Shown in pieces: positions 32,010-43,620 of a stretch of DNA of 64,000 nt (its first letter is position 1; each line of letters begins with the position of its first letter). The notes beneath the pieces were generated by a model. That model saw only the letters and a list, made by a program, of their open reading frames with translations, was not told the DNA's origin and searched no databases. Both the position numbers and the translations under genes were made by a program. The DNA comes from Argyresthia goedartella. Its lineage: Eukaryota; Arthropoda; Insecta; Lepidoptera; Argyresthiidae. The stretch spans positions 2,604,001-2,668,000 of the forward strand of contig OX463829.1 of NCBI GenBank assembly GCA_949825045.1. Direction: 5' to 3'.

Positions 32010-32340
32010 TCAATTCAATTCAAAGATTTTTATTCATAATAGCACAAAAATTGAGACTTAATGAACGTCATAATATAATCATCAATCGTCATAAAGTAAT
32101 CAAGCTAGCTTAGTAAAACATTAAGAAGGCGCCTAATTATTAGTACATAATATATAGGTAGCAATGAACTGGTTTAATGCCAGATGTCGGTGTCTTGTAA
32201 AAAGTCATTGATTTTGTAGTAAGCCTTTGTGCACAAAGTGTGCTTTATATTTTTTTTTAATCGAGCTTCACTTAAGTTTTGTATTTCTTGCGGAATTTTA
32301 TTGTAGAAGCGTTTACAGTGTCCCTTATCCCCTGGTGTGC
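32010..32340 (-). pseudogene. LINE 3' end
   Basis: Minus translation gives DKGHCKRFYNKIPQEIQNLS followed by KNIKHTLCTKAYYKINDFLQ, ending DTDIWH and a stop. This is the conserved C-terminus of the LINE group also seen at 20655-20770. The tail is an AATTGAATTG-type run at 32010-32030. Confidence 0.8.
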
Positions 32341-32874
32341 TAACTTGTCGGGATCCGACCTATCCAAATATCGTTGTGTGCCACTGCGTCGGGATCCGAC
32401 GCCGTGAGTAGCGAACATTCCGTACTGATATTTAACGGTCATTTCATTGCCTATCTCTTTCTAGTATTTTCAAAATGTACAGGAATGACCAGGATAGCTA
32501 ATGAATGAATGACACACACCCACACACCCATAAAACACCCAAGCTACACTCAGTTCCAAAGTTGCAGTTGCGAGGGAAGGAAGGGTCATATAGAAAAAGG
32601 CCCGTATTTTCTGTATGACTTAAAATATAGTTTGTGGAAAATAAATGTATCAAGGCAACTTGTTTTTGCATTTTCGCATCATTAAAACCAAACTTCACGA
32701 TTAACTATTGCTTTAACTATAAAATATTTCAGTAAATCAAGTACAATTTAGGGTATTGCAGATTGAACAAAACATTTTAGCTGAAATCTAATAGGAATAT
32801 TGGTACAATTGGTAGAATAAGGTAAAGTTTTCTTATAAGAATACTATTCTAATGCGAAATAAGGCTAATTCTAA
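32341..32874. other. no recognisable feature
   Basis: The word CGGGATCCGAC occurs twice, near 32348 and 32391. Otherwise nothing is recognised. Confidence 0.35.
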
Positions 32875-33100
32875 TTAGAATAGGAGACATTCAGTAAAAA
32901 TGATACATTGACTCACTGAACCCCATGTATGCCTCCTTGTCGGGAGCCGGCGATGGCACATAAAGGCCATCTTAAAAAAACTACTAACTTTTGTGAGTCT
33001 GAACATTGGAAAAGAAAGTTTATGTTTATTTCTAGTTTGCACATTGTGGCGGCTATCAATGGTTTTAAAGCTACTGATATTTTTCCTCACATACATTATG
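32875..33100 (-). pseudogene. LINE C-terminal fragment
   Basis: MYVRKNISSFKTIDSRHNVQ and TRNKHKLSFPMFRLTKVSSF match the MYVRKN...HNVNTRNxxKLxxPxxRLxKVxxSF segment of the LINE at 54903-55304. The segment that should follow (SFKGxCIxFYN) is not adjacent, so the copy is broken. Confidence 0.7.
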
Positions 33101-33344
33101 TTTTCATAGATATATTGACTTGTAACTTTAGGATATTGGTTTCTTTGAAGAAACCTCTGTTTTTATGCACTAGAGCCTAAAATGCGATTTTATGCAGCCT
33201 ACATCCAGCATAAAGAAGAACTTTTCGAGCATGAGAAGTGAAAACATTATAATTAATATACATTTTAGATCCCTACTCAATAAACAAAAAAGTTTCATAT
33301 TATATTTGATGTTTCCTTGTTATGCTGATCACTTTCGAGCCACT

Positions 33345-33596
33345 AATTATAATATTAATATTACCTTGGACACTATTTACACACATAGATCTAGCTCAAA
33401 CTAGGATTCCCTGTATCTTGGGTACTAGCAACGATACAAATACTTAAATATAGAGAAATATTATACTCAGATAGATAAACAACCATGACTAGGGTACAAA
33501 CATCCGTTTTCATTAAACAAATATTTGCCTCCGCCGGGAACCCGGGACCCTTGGCTTCGAAGGCGGGGTCACCGCCGACTCGGCCATTCTGTTCGT
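33345..33596 (-). repeat. tRNA-derived SINE family S1
   Basis: Minus head CGAACAGAATGGCCGAGTCGG. The B-box region has a deletion (GGTCCCGGGTTCCCGG). Body TAGATAGATAAAC-like, tail CAGGGAATCCTAGTTTGAGC. Confidence 0.82.
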
Positions 33597-33653
33597 CAAA
33601 CTGAGCCACAGAGCCGATTTTATTAATCACATCTAAAATAACACCACGATATT

Positions 33654-33749
33654 GTGGAGGTCGCAGGAAAGGACTGGCTGAAACGCGCGGACGATGTGGA
33701 AGAGTGGCATCGCTTAGAGGAGGCCTTCACCCGATCAGGGCTCGCATAA
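33654..33749 (+). pseudogene. LINE endonuclease/RT C-terminal tail
   Basis: The frame reads VEVAGKDWLKRADDVEEWHR followed by LEEAFTRSGLA and a stop. The W-x-x-x-A-D-x-x-x-W-x-x-L-x-E-A-F-x-x-x-G pattern ends many invertebrate non-LTR retrotransposon proteins. Upstream coding is absent. Confidence 0.65.
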
Positions 33750-34066
33750 AATTAGCACGACAACAAATATATTTTTTTACAATTAATAATAATAATAAAT
33801 CTGCTGTAATATTAAAAATAATAATAGGTACATTATTTATTTAAATTTATTTAATGCATGAAAAATGAAATGTTATACCCTATTTTTTATTATGAGATAA
33901 TAAAAGGCTTTTTTTTTATTTATTTTATTTTATTAAAATAACACCACAGTGAAGTTTAATAATATTAACAAAAACTTTAGCCCATTAAATTTCCCACCTA
34001 GGGGTACAAGCCTTCACACGAATACGAGTAAGTTCGAGCCATATTATAAAAACACTAACACTTACC
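33750..34066. other. AT-rich, no gene
   Basis: AATAATAAT and TTATTTTATT runs. Nothing recognised. Confidence 0.4.
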
Positions 34067-34074
34067 CACTATAG
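34067..34074. other. hAT left target-site duplication CACTATAG
   Basis: CACTATAG is repeated exactly at 35097-35104. Eight bases is the hAT signature. Confidence 0.8.
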
Positions 34075-35096
34075 CCATGGTTCCCAATTAGTTTTTGCTG
34101 CGTACCACTTAAAGAAAGAGCTTCAACTGACGTAGTACATTATTGCAAAAATCTGTTATTACAATCAAAATAATTAAATGACAATGAAAATCAGTTTAAT
34201 TACAGCAGCCTGTCGTTAATGTGACAAATGTGCAGGTTTTTTGTACAACTCTGAAAAACCTAGACTGCTCAACTTCGGTCTCAAGTCGCCTTCGAGTTGT
34301 GTTCAAGTATGTCACGAAAGCCTGTTTAATTTTTAAGTTTGTCATAGCCGAAAATTCACTCTTGCAAAGGTAGGTCGGCAAAATGGCAGTAAATATTTTA
34401 TTGCTGCTTCGCCGACACGATTGATGTCTTTATTACTAGATCAGCCCAAAAAATCCACTGATTGCTCTGCAAAACGACTCTTGCATGAGATTTGAATTAA
34501 TTCCTCTCGATCAGATATGGGTTAGCTGTGTATCCAGTTCCATAGCATTAGTGTAACTAGTTCCATTGCGGCGATATTCCTTGGAAAAAACTGCGTAGCG
34601 CCGCCTACAGCTTTTTCAAGTACGAGTTTATGGCCAATTTAACATCTTTATTCACTGAAGAAAAGTAGATTCCAAAAAAAGATTAAGTTCAGGAAACTGG
34701 TCACAGTGCTCACTGCCATTCTTTACCAATATTTGCAAAAAAATCTATGTTTGTGCTACGGGCATTGATTAAGTTGACAAATACAGCATTTTTAAGTGTA
34801 ATACCTAATCTGGCGTAACTGCTATAGACAGTCGGCAACGAGGAAGCGATCAACGGGAGGTACGGAATCGGTGCATTCACGCCACACTCAATCGGTGCAT
34901 TTGCCGGAGATTGATGTGTGTTATACATCTCGATTGCTATCAATTAAAATTATGTTTCGGCAAAATCGTTGTTTGCGTATATACCTAATTGTTTTTCTCT
35001 GATTAAATTATCGTGGTCAAGTCATTGGCACGCGTAACCTTTGATCGAACAAAGCGTACCCCTGGGGGTACGCGTACCACTTATTGGGAAACACTG
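34075..35096 (-). mobile_element. hAT transposon, decayed
   Basis: 1,022 bp between perfect 8-bp duplications. The imperfect TIRs are CCATGGTTCCCAATTAG and, from the other end, CAGTGTTTCCCAATAAG, the CAGTGTTTCCCAA type common in hAT elements. The interior retains a minus-strand transposase C-terminus (34196-34390). It is far shorter than an autonomous hAT element. Confidence 0.85.
34196..34390 (-). pseudogene. hAT transposase C-terminal fragment
   Basis: PTYLCKSEFSAMTNLKIKQA corresponds to the TYLCESxFSAMxxIKxKxR motif of the hAT C-terminal dimerisation domain. The catalytic D and E regions upstream are not recognisable. Confidence 0.75.
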
Positions 35097-35104
35097 CACT
35101 ATAG
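35097..35104. other. hAT right target-site duplication CACTATAG
   Basis: Identical to 34067-34074. Confidence 0.8.
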
Positions 35105-35720
35105 GGTACCACAGACAGACACACTCACAGACAGAGACTTACAACTTACAACACTGTGCTTTTCGTCGAGGACATCCATTACATTCAAAAATGATTCCTC
35201 TTATCGGCATCAAGCAGCAGTCTAAGATGCGCAGTCGCTTGACACCACATAATGCTCTAACGCTATTATCTGCGTGCATGCACTACACAGCAGACGCGAG
35301 GCAGGCAGACATTAGGTTATTGTGTGTGGATTTGCCGACATTACATTGTATATTAACGCCTAGCAGAACTCGCTGTTTATTACCTATATGTTATTCCTGC
35401 ATAATAATATGTAACCACGTTTTGATCAGTAGCTTTAAAAAGTGGGAGATTCTTTGGCCTTCTGCTACCACACCCATACAACGTAAAGAAGTTGCAAAAA
35501 GTATAAATGTACTTACTAAGCATTTCTAAATATCTACGATGATAAAGAACCTTTCATTTTGATTTCATTTAAGAAAATTATCTTTTGTCTTCATGGAGCC
35601 ATAGCTGCGGCCATAGGCTAGCCCCTGTACAGCACAATGGAGGCTTGAATATCTAATTAAGGGTGGCTGCAACAGTGTCATGCGTTTTGTTTGTTTAAAA
35701 TGTACGAAAAATAACACACA
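35105..35720. other. no recognised gene
   Basis: A 162-codon plus frame (35041-35529) begins inside the hAT end and shows no family motif, so it is treated as chance. A short SINE S3-like piece (CATAGCTGCGGCCATAGGCTAGCCCC) lies near 35590-35630. Confidence 0.4.
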
Positions 35721-36269
35721 AAAACCGGTCGATTGCGAGTCTAACTCGCGCACGAAGGGTTCCGTACCACCGTACAATGGTAGTAATGGTGTCGAGTGAA
35801 TAGTTTGGATTTTACACAGCAAAATGTTGTTTAAAAAGTTATTGGTGCGGCTACTTTTACACTAAATGCACGTAACCAGGTGCATTCATGAGTTTTTATG
35901 TGTTATTGAAAGAATTGTTGTATGGTAGCCCCTTAAATATTTATTTTATTCTGTTTTTAGGATTCCGTACCCGAAGGGTTCCAAACGGGACCCTATTACT
36001 AAGACTCCGCTGTCCGTTCGTCCGTCCGTCCGTCCGTCTGTCACCAGGCTGTATCTCAAGAACCTAGCTAGCTAGAGAGTTGAAATTTTCACAGATTATG
36101 TATTTCTGTTGCCGCTATAACAACAAATACTAATATATATAACATATACAGCCTGGTATGCCTCCTTAAATAAACGATCCTGGTGATAAACGGACGAACG
36201 GATGGAGGGACGGACAGTGGAGGCTTAGTAATACGGTTCTGTTTGGCACCTTTCGGCTAGGGAACCCTA
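35721..36269 (+). repeat. family G copy interrupted by an inverted family G piece
   Basis: Plus-oriented 5' part 35721-35957 (AAAACCGGTCGATTGCGAGTC). Then a minus-oriented segment 35958-36131 (GATTCCGTACCCGAAGGG ... CCGCTATAACAACAAATAC). Then a plus-oriented 3' end 36181-36269 (GGACGAACGGATGGAGGGAC ... GGGAACCCTAAAAA). Confidence 0.8.
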
Positions 36270-36506
36270 AAAACTATGTGTTAAGGCGAGCTTATCGCTA
36301 CCGAGATATTCCAGCAAACCAAGTTTGGATATGAGTAGATTTCCAGGTTTCCAACATTTTCAGATGCCCTGGGGAGAACGCTCGACGTCTCCACTTACAA
36401 ACGAAATTCCCCTTTCCTGTGTAGCGACATTTTATATAGTTGAATACAATATTTCATGTGAAACTTGCCCTCAGCCGGCTGCCGTGATTTCTGAGTTTTA
36501 AATTCT

Positions 36507-36877
36507 TTATCTACACACGTATCATAAACCCTCTTTACTGCGTTCAAAAACCGCACGTTACGATCAGCATTATGTTAAACTACTTGGTAAAAACTCGTTT
36601 CGTATCTGGAAAACTACACATAATGGTCATTATGTGTAGTTTTTCTACATATAATGACAATTCAAATTTCGAACGCCGACGCCCACCCGCGTGCCGTCCC
36701 TAGTTTGTCTTTGAAGTTGGTACTGACATTCAAATTTTCTGACATTCGAACGCCGACGCCCGTCTGCGTGAAGTTGGTACTAAAGAACAATTTAAACAAT
36801 TGCAGAACCACAATACCGGTCAAACATGCGGTTCCTGAACACATAAAAGAGAGCTTATGATATGTGTGTAGATAAAC
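36507..36877 (+). repeat. MITE family X, copy 1
   Basis: Imperfect TIRs: TTTATCTACACACGTATCAT at the start, and ATGATATGTGTGTAGATAAAC at the end read inverted. An internal block (CGAACGCCGACGCCC) is duplicated. No coding capacity. Confidence 0.8.
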
Positions 36878-36932
36878 TAGTGTATGTAACTGTACATAAT
36901 TAGGCATTATGCAGCAGTCACATAAATTACTA
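36878..36932 (+). repeat. hairpin module adjacent to MITE X, collapsed copy
   Basis: TAGTGTATGTAACTGTACAT ... CAGTCACATAAATTACTA; arms of the module seen in full at 49356-49492 and 39600-39754, here without the CTCGAG-containing centre. Confidence 0.65.
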
Positions 36933-36986
36933 TTAAAGTACGATGTTTGGCGCTGGGAGCGAAAATGTGGCGAATGTGAAAACAAC

Positions 36987-37715
36987 CCGGTCGTGTGCGC
37001 GTCGGACTTCGCACATTTAGGGTTCCGTCATAAATGTAGAATATAAGCGTACAAAATTAAATTAGGAAGGTACTCACTTCACATACACCTGATACACCTA
37101 GCCAAAATATCACTATCATTCTTCAACAGCAAATAATTACTTTGTTTTTATAGTGTTTGTATGAACGACAAAGTTATATTTGCGGTTTTTAAATTTAATA
37201 AATTTTTAAAAACTTAAATTAATAATTTAGGTTTTTAAAAAACTGCTTATATTATTTTGTTTTAACTATTTTTTGTTGAAAGTGTTTATTGAGATACACA
37301 ACATATGATTATTTAAGATTTTTCACTCTCTTAGTTTAAAAGTTAGGGGGGGGGGCACACAATGTTTTTCACTTTAGAAAGGTCTGTCTCTGTTTTAACG
37401 ATTGACTTTGAGGAAAAATGGTATCAAAAACTTCAACGTCAATTTTAAAGACCTATCTATAGACACTTCACACATATAGGTTTGATGGAACAAATATTTT
37501 TTTGTTTCAGTTCCATGTATGGCGAGCCCCCTTAATTTTTTTTCTTTAAGAATTTGTATAAAAACCGTTAAGCGGTTCACAGAATACCAAGTTTCAACTG
37601 TGTAATCCTGATAGTTTCGGAATAAAGTTGCTGTGACATACGAACGGACGGACGGACAGAAGGACTTGACGAAACTATAACGGTTCCTCGTTGTTTCTCC
37701 ACGGTACCCTAAAAA
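36987..37715 (+). repeat. family G, divergent long variant
   Basis: Starts CCCGGTCGTGTGCGCGTCGG ... AGGGTTCCGTC, has GGACGGACGGACAG near 37645 and ends CACGGTACCCTAAAAATG. Same architecture as family G, but longer and with a different interior (including a G run at 37345). Confidence 0.65.
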
Positions 37716-38283
37716 TGTTAGGGACAAAGTTCTGTACAATATTCACTATGCCATACATAAGGAACACAGATATTTCCATTACGACTGCATAGTCAAGGCT
37801 TTTGTTTTAAAATGAAAAGTGTGTGTGTGTGTGTGTTTTTAAGTGCATTGATCAAAAACTAATGATTACTTTTAATCACAACATTTATTTAATATACACT
37901 TTTTGCATAAAGTTAAAGACTGTCATTATTTTTATTCCGTCAAGCGATAGAATATAATTAGACTCTATCCTATGTGATTAGTGCATTCATTACGTAAACA
38001 ACTAATGAGGTACTTACAGTCAAACGTATGCAAAACCGTATTTTAATTTGGTGCTCGTTTATTTTATGGTTATGCGCCGCTTTTGTTTATAATAAGCAAT
38101 TAAGTGCTCTATGGTATGTGTTGTAAGTATCGTTTTCATGGCTTATGTATGACTTGATAATATTGGACCGTGAAATATTCAGAGACTTTGGCGCCTGCGT
38201 GGGTGACATGCGTGACTCTGATCTGACAAAAAGCCAAGTTTGAGGGGCTGGTGCTACCAAAAAAAAACTCGTCATTTATAGCA
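37716..38283. other. no recognisable feature; short (GT)n near 37818
   Basis: Nothing coding or repeated recognised apart from the GT run. Confidence 0.4.
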
Positions 38284-38537
38284 AGCAGGCAAAATTAATG
38301 CAATTTTCAAGGTCAAACACTTATACATACTACATGGAGAAAAATAAAAATAAATAAAATATTATCTAAACTAAAAACTAATGAGTTAATGATAATGGTT
38401 TGAGTTTGAAAGCAGGCAAAATTAATGCAATTTTCAAGGTCAAACACTTATACATACTACATGGAGAAAAATAAAAATAAATAAAATATTATCTAAACTA
38501 AAAACTAATGAGTTAATGATAATGGTTTGAGTTTGAA
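38284..38537. repeat. perfect 127-bp tandem duplication
   Basis: 38284-38410 and 38411-38537 are identical, each starting AGCAGGCAAAATTAATGC and ending GGTTTGAGTTTGAA. Either very recent or an assembly artefact. Confidence 0.95.
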
Positions 38538-39029
38538 AAAGGAATTTTCCCTTTCCATTGGTGATTCTAGGCTGCATCTCGCAGAGGAAGATGAAACTCC
38601 AATAGGAATTGAAGGATTAGCTACCCAAATTTGGCATTTTGTCAGATCATTGGTGAGTAGATAACGCTTCGAAAAATTATTCTAATTCAAGTACCAGTGA
38701 CTCTTACGTTCAATATGATAAGGTTCATTTGATCTAAGCTCGAACAGTTTTTCGATCAGTGAAATCGTGCTCCCGGCTCTGAGTCCGGCAAGCGTCACGT
38801 GGCTGGGTGGCAACGGCGAGAGAAGAGAGACAGTGGCTCGATGTGGACTGAATTTTGTCAGGTTTCAGCATCAGTATAGATCCACCAACTTATCTGACTG
38901 GGTGACAACGTCGCTAGCGTCAATGATTACGAATGAGAGCTTACGTCACCAGGCCAGATCAGTTTGTGGATCTGTATGCTGCACGGGGCTTGGTTGCAAT
39001 TTGACGTACAGTGCATATTTTGCTACGCG
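38538..39029. other. unassigned, GC-richer; one 89-codon plus frame
   Basis: Frame 38767-39036 (VTWLGGNGERRETVARCGLN...) shows no domain I recognise and runs into family G. Confidence 0.3.
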
Positions 39030-39235
39030 CCCTTAAGGTACCATACTGTGCCTAAAGAGACCCTATTACTAAGCCTCCACTGTCCGGCTGTCTGTCCGTC
39101 TGCGGGCTTTATCTGATGGACAGTTATTGGTAGAAAGTTGAAATTTTCACAGAGTGTGTATTTATATTGCCGCCATAAAAAATAACCATTTGAGTTTCAT
39201 AAAATTTAAGGGGATCCTCATACAAGACATTTTTT
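39030..39235 (-). repeat. family G, partial copy
   Basis: GGTACCATACTGTGCC ... CCTATTACTAAGCCTCCACTG ... TTGAAATTTTCACAGA: the 3' half of the family on the minus strand. Confidence 0.75.
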
Positions 39236-39370
39236 TTCCTATTTTTCTTGGATGATGATGACTTGAAATCAGTTACATCGTTCTGACACAAGCTCAAAGC
39301 AAATTTATTGGCAGCTCAAAAAGCCACCCTTTGAGCCACAACACCATGATGGTGCACACCACCACAACCA

Positions 39371-39425
39371 CTACACTACACTACACTACACTACACTACA
39401 CTACACTACACTACACTACACTACA
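39371..39425. repeat. (CTACA)11 microsatellite
   Basis: Eleven perfect pentamers. They give a spurious repetitive frame (TTLHY repeats). Confidence 0.95.
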
Positions 39426-39599
39426 CACTTTAAACCATATACCTCAACATTTATTTATTATCCACATTGCCTTTTCCCCTGCAGGGTATTCATTGCAAAT
39501 GACGTGTTTTTTGAATGTACATATTTTGGCGATAGAGTTTAGATTTAAATTTTTTCATTGCTTCGTTTAAATTCTTAGTTTTATAAAAGTGAGCTGAAA

Positions 39600-40071
39600 T
39601 AGTAGTATATGTGACTGTTACATAATGGAGGGCATTAATACTCGAGATGGGTTTATGAAACGAGCCGAAGGCGAGTTTCATTATAATATACTCGATATTC
39701 ATAATAATATCAATATCACTTTTAATGCCTAATTATGTACAGTTACATACATTAGTTTATCTACACCCATATCATAAGCTCTCTTTGATGTGTTCAGGAA
39801 CCGCATGTTTGACCGGCATTGTGGCATTGAGTTGTTTAGCTGGTTATATATAGTACCAACTTCACAGACAAACTAGGGGCGGCACGCAGGCGGGCGTCGG
39901 CGTTCGAAATTTGAATGTCATAAAGTGACAAATTTTTGTACAATAAGGTCATAATATATAATTTTTCAGATAAGAAATGAGTTTTTACCAAATAGTTTTA
40001 CATTATGCTGGTCTTAACGTGCGGTTTTTTTAACGCAGTAAAGAGGGTTTATGATACGTGTATAGATAAAC
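39600..40071 (-). repeat. MITE family X plus hairpin module, copy 2
   Basis: Plus strand: hairpin module 39600-39754 (TAGTATATGTGACTG ... CTCGAG ... AGTTACATACATTAG), then MITE X 39755-40071 (TTTATCTACACCCATATCAT ... ATGATACGTGTATAGATAAAC). Confidence 0.8.
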
Positions 40072-41466
40072 TAGCGTAACGTGTAGCTGCTACACGTAAC
40101 ACATGCTGAGCTCACGCCATTCTGTCATAAACTTGCTTTTATTATTATGCTTTAACTTTTTATTGTATATTTATGTTTATGACAAGAATTTTCTTTCTTT
40201 TTTTTTTCTTTCTTTCTGTGTCGTGGGAAACATAACCAGTGACGTCGCACGAACATGTAAACATCCAAGACCTGGGGATATTGTTTTTTTCTTCCTCGAT
40301 TCGATTAGAGGATTCGATTTCGAACTCGGGACCTTTTGAAGCCAGTTAAATTTTGACAGCTTCTTCATACTGATTTACCTTACTCAACAGAGAGTGAAAC
40401 GCTAGTCCCCTAGGCTACATATGAAAGAAAAAAAAACAGCTTTGGTTTCAGCACCACGGCTGCAACACATAACATCAATTCAGACAGAGCCAGCCATATT
40501 TCCATGTAGGCTTTGTCCAAAAATGGGCTAATAAATCAATTTTTATTACGAAAAGAGGCGGCCACACAGCGTTAATATTATCTCGTTTGAATTAATGATG
40601 TAAAAATCCCTGTACCTGTCTCACTTTCCTGCTTTTACGGGAATGAAATATCGTAACTCGGGTTAATAAATAACGAAGTCTGTATAGAGCTTACGGGTAT
40701 TGAGTTAAAATTTTGGGAATTGCTTTTTGTACTTTTATGGTCCGTCGCGTTAATCAACCACACAATAAAGCTAATCAACCAAACAATACACTTGTGTGAG
40801 GTGAATCTGGTACGAGAAAATCCTAGGGTATCCAGAAACATGGAGCTTACATCAAAATGACAGATTCACATGTCACCTGCCATAATTTAGGATGGATCTA
40901 TATACGTATAGTCTAACTTAAATGGTCTACGCTGATTAGATAATAGTCATGATTGAAAATGACGTAGCGCCGGTGAACGAAAAAAAACTTTCGAAAACGA
41001 AAATTATTTTAACTTCACCGGTCGACACTTCTAGGCTTTTTTAGGTTTTTTTTTTGGGATTCAATTAACTGTTTTCAGATTTTTCACTGAATATACTCTT
41101 CTACCTCTGTAGCATGAAGACTCCATAAACCAATCCAACGAGTTATTTCGGTAGGGGGCGTCGCACCTTACCAATGACGATAACAACTAAAACAATGCAT
41201 GAGTACCACGGATGACATTGGTAACTTAATCATCAAATTATTAAGGAACTAGTGGGGTGTCTCTTCATAATACACGATGAGATAGAGAGGTCAAATCTCA
41301 AGTTTCCGGACTCATTGATCACTTTCAGAGACGAAAACCGTGGAGCGGTAAAGTAAAAGTAATCGTAGTATCGTACTGTACCACATACTGAAAAGGGCCG
41401 AAAGGTGATGATTGGTCGATACTGTGTCACGTGACACTGGGCCAGCCCTGATTGGTCGATCTTCAG
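40072..41466. other. no gene recognised
   Basis: Homopolymer-rich patches (T runs at 40200) and a short imperfect palindrome around 40975-41035 (CGCCGGTGAACG / CTTCACCGGTCG). Frames are short and family-free. Confidence 0.4.
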
Positions 41467-42143
41467 GTTGTTACAGAAAAGTGTTGTCATATTTTAGGTG
41501 GTTTTTAGGGTTCCGTACCCGAAGGGTTCCAAACGGGACCCTATTACTAAGACTCCGCTGTCCGTTCGTCCGTCCGTCCGTCCGTTTGTCACCAGGCTGT
41601 ATCTCAAGAACCTAGCTAGCTAGAGAGTTGAAATTTTCACAGATTATGTATTTATGTTGCCGCTATAACAACAAATACTAAAAAACAGGATAAAAGAAAT
41701 ATTTAAGGGGGCTCCCATACAACAATTCTTTCAATACTACATACAAACTTATGGATGCACCTGGTTACGTACATGGAGTGTAAAAGTAACCGCACCAATA
41801 ACTTTGTAAACAATATTTTGCTGTGTAAAATCCAAACTATTCACTCCACACCATCGCTTCCATTGAACGGTGGTACGGAACCCTTCGTGCGCGATTTAGA
41901 CTCGCACTTGACCGGTTTTTATCATTATGGGCATCATTCTGAACGATTTCACTATGCAAACGATTTGATCAGAGCAACATTATTTTTTACTTCTCCATCC
42001 ACAACAGCTCATCGCCCAGTCCAAACAGTTCGGAGAAGTGAAAATTAAAGTTGCTCAGCTCAAATCGGTTTCATAACCAAAGTTGATCAGATGGCCCTAG
42101 CAATCCCCTAAAATATGACAACACCATTCTGTTACACCCTGGA
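41467..42143. mobile_element. inverted-repeat element carrying a family G insertion
   Basis: TTGTTACAGAAAAGTGTTGT + CATATTTTAGG at 41468-41498 is inverted at 42109-42141 (CCTAAAATATGACAACACC + ATTCTGTTACA). The space between is mostly the family G copy at 41505-41923. Confidence 0.6.
41505..41923 (-). repeat. family G, full copy
   Basis: Minus-oriented full copy: TTAGGGTTCCGTACCCGAAG at its 3' end (plus-strand left), (CCGT)n tract near 41560-41585, and GCGAGTCTAAATCGCGCACGA complement near 41885-41915. Confidence 0.85.
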
Positions 42144-42607
42144 TAGACTATTAAACTCTACCTGGTACAGTTTTTGTGGGGTCATTTTTCACCGCTGGTT
42201 TGTTTTTTTTCTTCGCCGCCTCGCACCGATTTGCCGCCAAAAGTTCATCGCTAGCTTTATACGACCTCGCTCCGAACCAACGAAAAATGTTAATTCAAAT
42301 ATGGGTTTTAGGCTGTGCTCTGCAGGTACTCTAACAAGTGCTACGTCTGAGGCAAGATCGCTCACACGCTGCAGCGTTGCGAAGTTACGTCAACAATGTA
42401 AAGTGTACCTACAGATAACAACACAAATTCCTTATTTGAATGTTTTTTTGTCGGATTCGTTTAAGTTAACGATGACCTAAATGTCTCCAATGTCTCTTGC
42501 ATCAATACAACGTATTCAACTGACAACATAAAAGTCTCTGGTTCAAATCCACAACTCCAATTAAATCGTTTCAACCGTGAAGCATTGATACCATCCGGCG
42601 ACCACTT
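42144..42607. other. no recognised gene
   Basis: The 121-codon plus frame at 42115-42480 starts in the inverted repeat above and shows no motif. Confidence 0.35.
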
Positions 42608-42842
42608 GACGATCCGAATGGCCGAGTCGGCAGTGACCCCACGAAGCCAAGGGTCCCGGGTTCGAGTCCCGGTGGGGGCAAATATTGGTTTGATGAGAAC
42701 GGATGTTTGTACCCTAGTGATGGTTGTTTATCTATCTAAGTATAATATTTATCTATATAAGTATGTGTATCGTTGTCTAGTACCCAAGATACAGGGAATC
42801 CTAGTTTGGGGCTAGATCAATGTGTGTAAATAGTGTCCAAGT
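42608..42842 (+). repeat. tRNA-derived SINE family S1
   Basis: GACGATCCGAATGGCCGAGTC, A-box-like TGGCCGAGTCGG, perfect B box GGTTCGAGTCC, body and tail intact; ends with TTATTATTATTAG. Best-preserved plus copy. Confidence 0.9.
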
Positions 42843-43415
42843 TATTATTATTAGTTATTATTATCCTAATTCCATTCCGGGCCCAACGAAAACTCAAATC
42901 CTGTTATATTGGGCCAGTATGGCCCTTCCCTTTTCTTTTTTCTCTCCATACATTTCAGCTAAGCCTCGTGAGGCTTATCCCTAATGATTCCAGTTACCGT
43001 CACACACCGATTCAATTAAAAAATGTTTCCTAATCCGCGCTCAACGAATGCCCAATGGTTTCAGACAGTCGACGGAATTTGCATTGCAGAGCGTCACTTG
43101 TATCACAGTATGTTGCTGGGCTGGCGTAGGATTTATACATCGGATTTGCATTTACACGGGCGGTAATGGACGTTGAGGCACTGCTTCCTGGAAGAGCAGG
43201 GGGTTTAGACGTCACGATATCTTTGCTTAGAGGAAAAAGTGCTTGAGTGCGTAGGTTGAATAACTTCTATTTCAGGATCACTTTTTTGTGGGACTCGTTT
43301 ACTTATTTATTTGCAATGGTAACTCTACCTCTGTTTTATTATGCAGTTCGAAACGACAAAAAAAAAGTCACCCCTTTTGTCATACGTGGTGGCAGAGGCA
43401 CAGTTATTCGTTTGA
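42843..43415. other. no recognisable feature
   Basis: No gene or repeat recognised. Confidence 0.35.
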
Positions 43416-43620
43416 CGACCTCCGTGGCGCCGCTGTTCTGACTCTGCCTACCGTGGGAGAGGTCCCAGGTTCGATCCCCAGGTCTTGGATGTTTATATGT
43501 GTGTGACGTCGCTGTTTCTGGTTCCCACGACACAGGGTATCCTAGTGTAAGGCCAGAAGCAATGTATGTGCCTATGTGTAAATGTTTATGTTTGTTCCAT
43601 ACTCCATTTCGCGTGATTGG
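43416..43620 (+). repeat. tRNA-derived SINE family S2
   Basis: GACGACCTCCGTGGCGCCGC head, B box GGTTCGATCCC, then GATGTTTATATGTGTGTGACG, ACACAGGGTATCCTAGTG and GGCCAGAAGCAATGTATG. Intact-looking. Confidence 0.88.

Noticed and set aside
35041..35529. 162-codon plus frame as a gene
   Set aside because: It starts inside the hAT terminus, has no recognisable motif or low-complexity-free core, and lacks neighbours supporting it.
39331..39570. TTLHY-repeat protein
   Set aside because: It is a reading of the (CTACA)11 microsatellite.
42115..42480. 121-codon plus frame as a gene
   Set aside because: It begins in a terminal inverted repeat and shows no domain.
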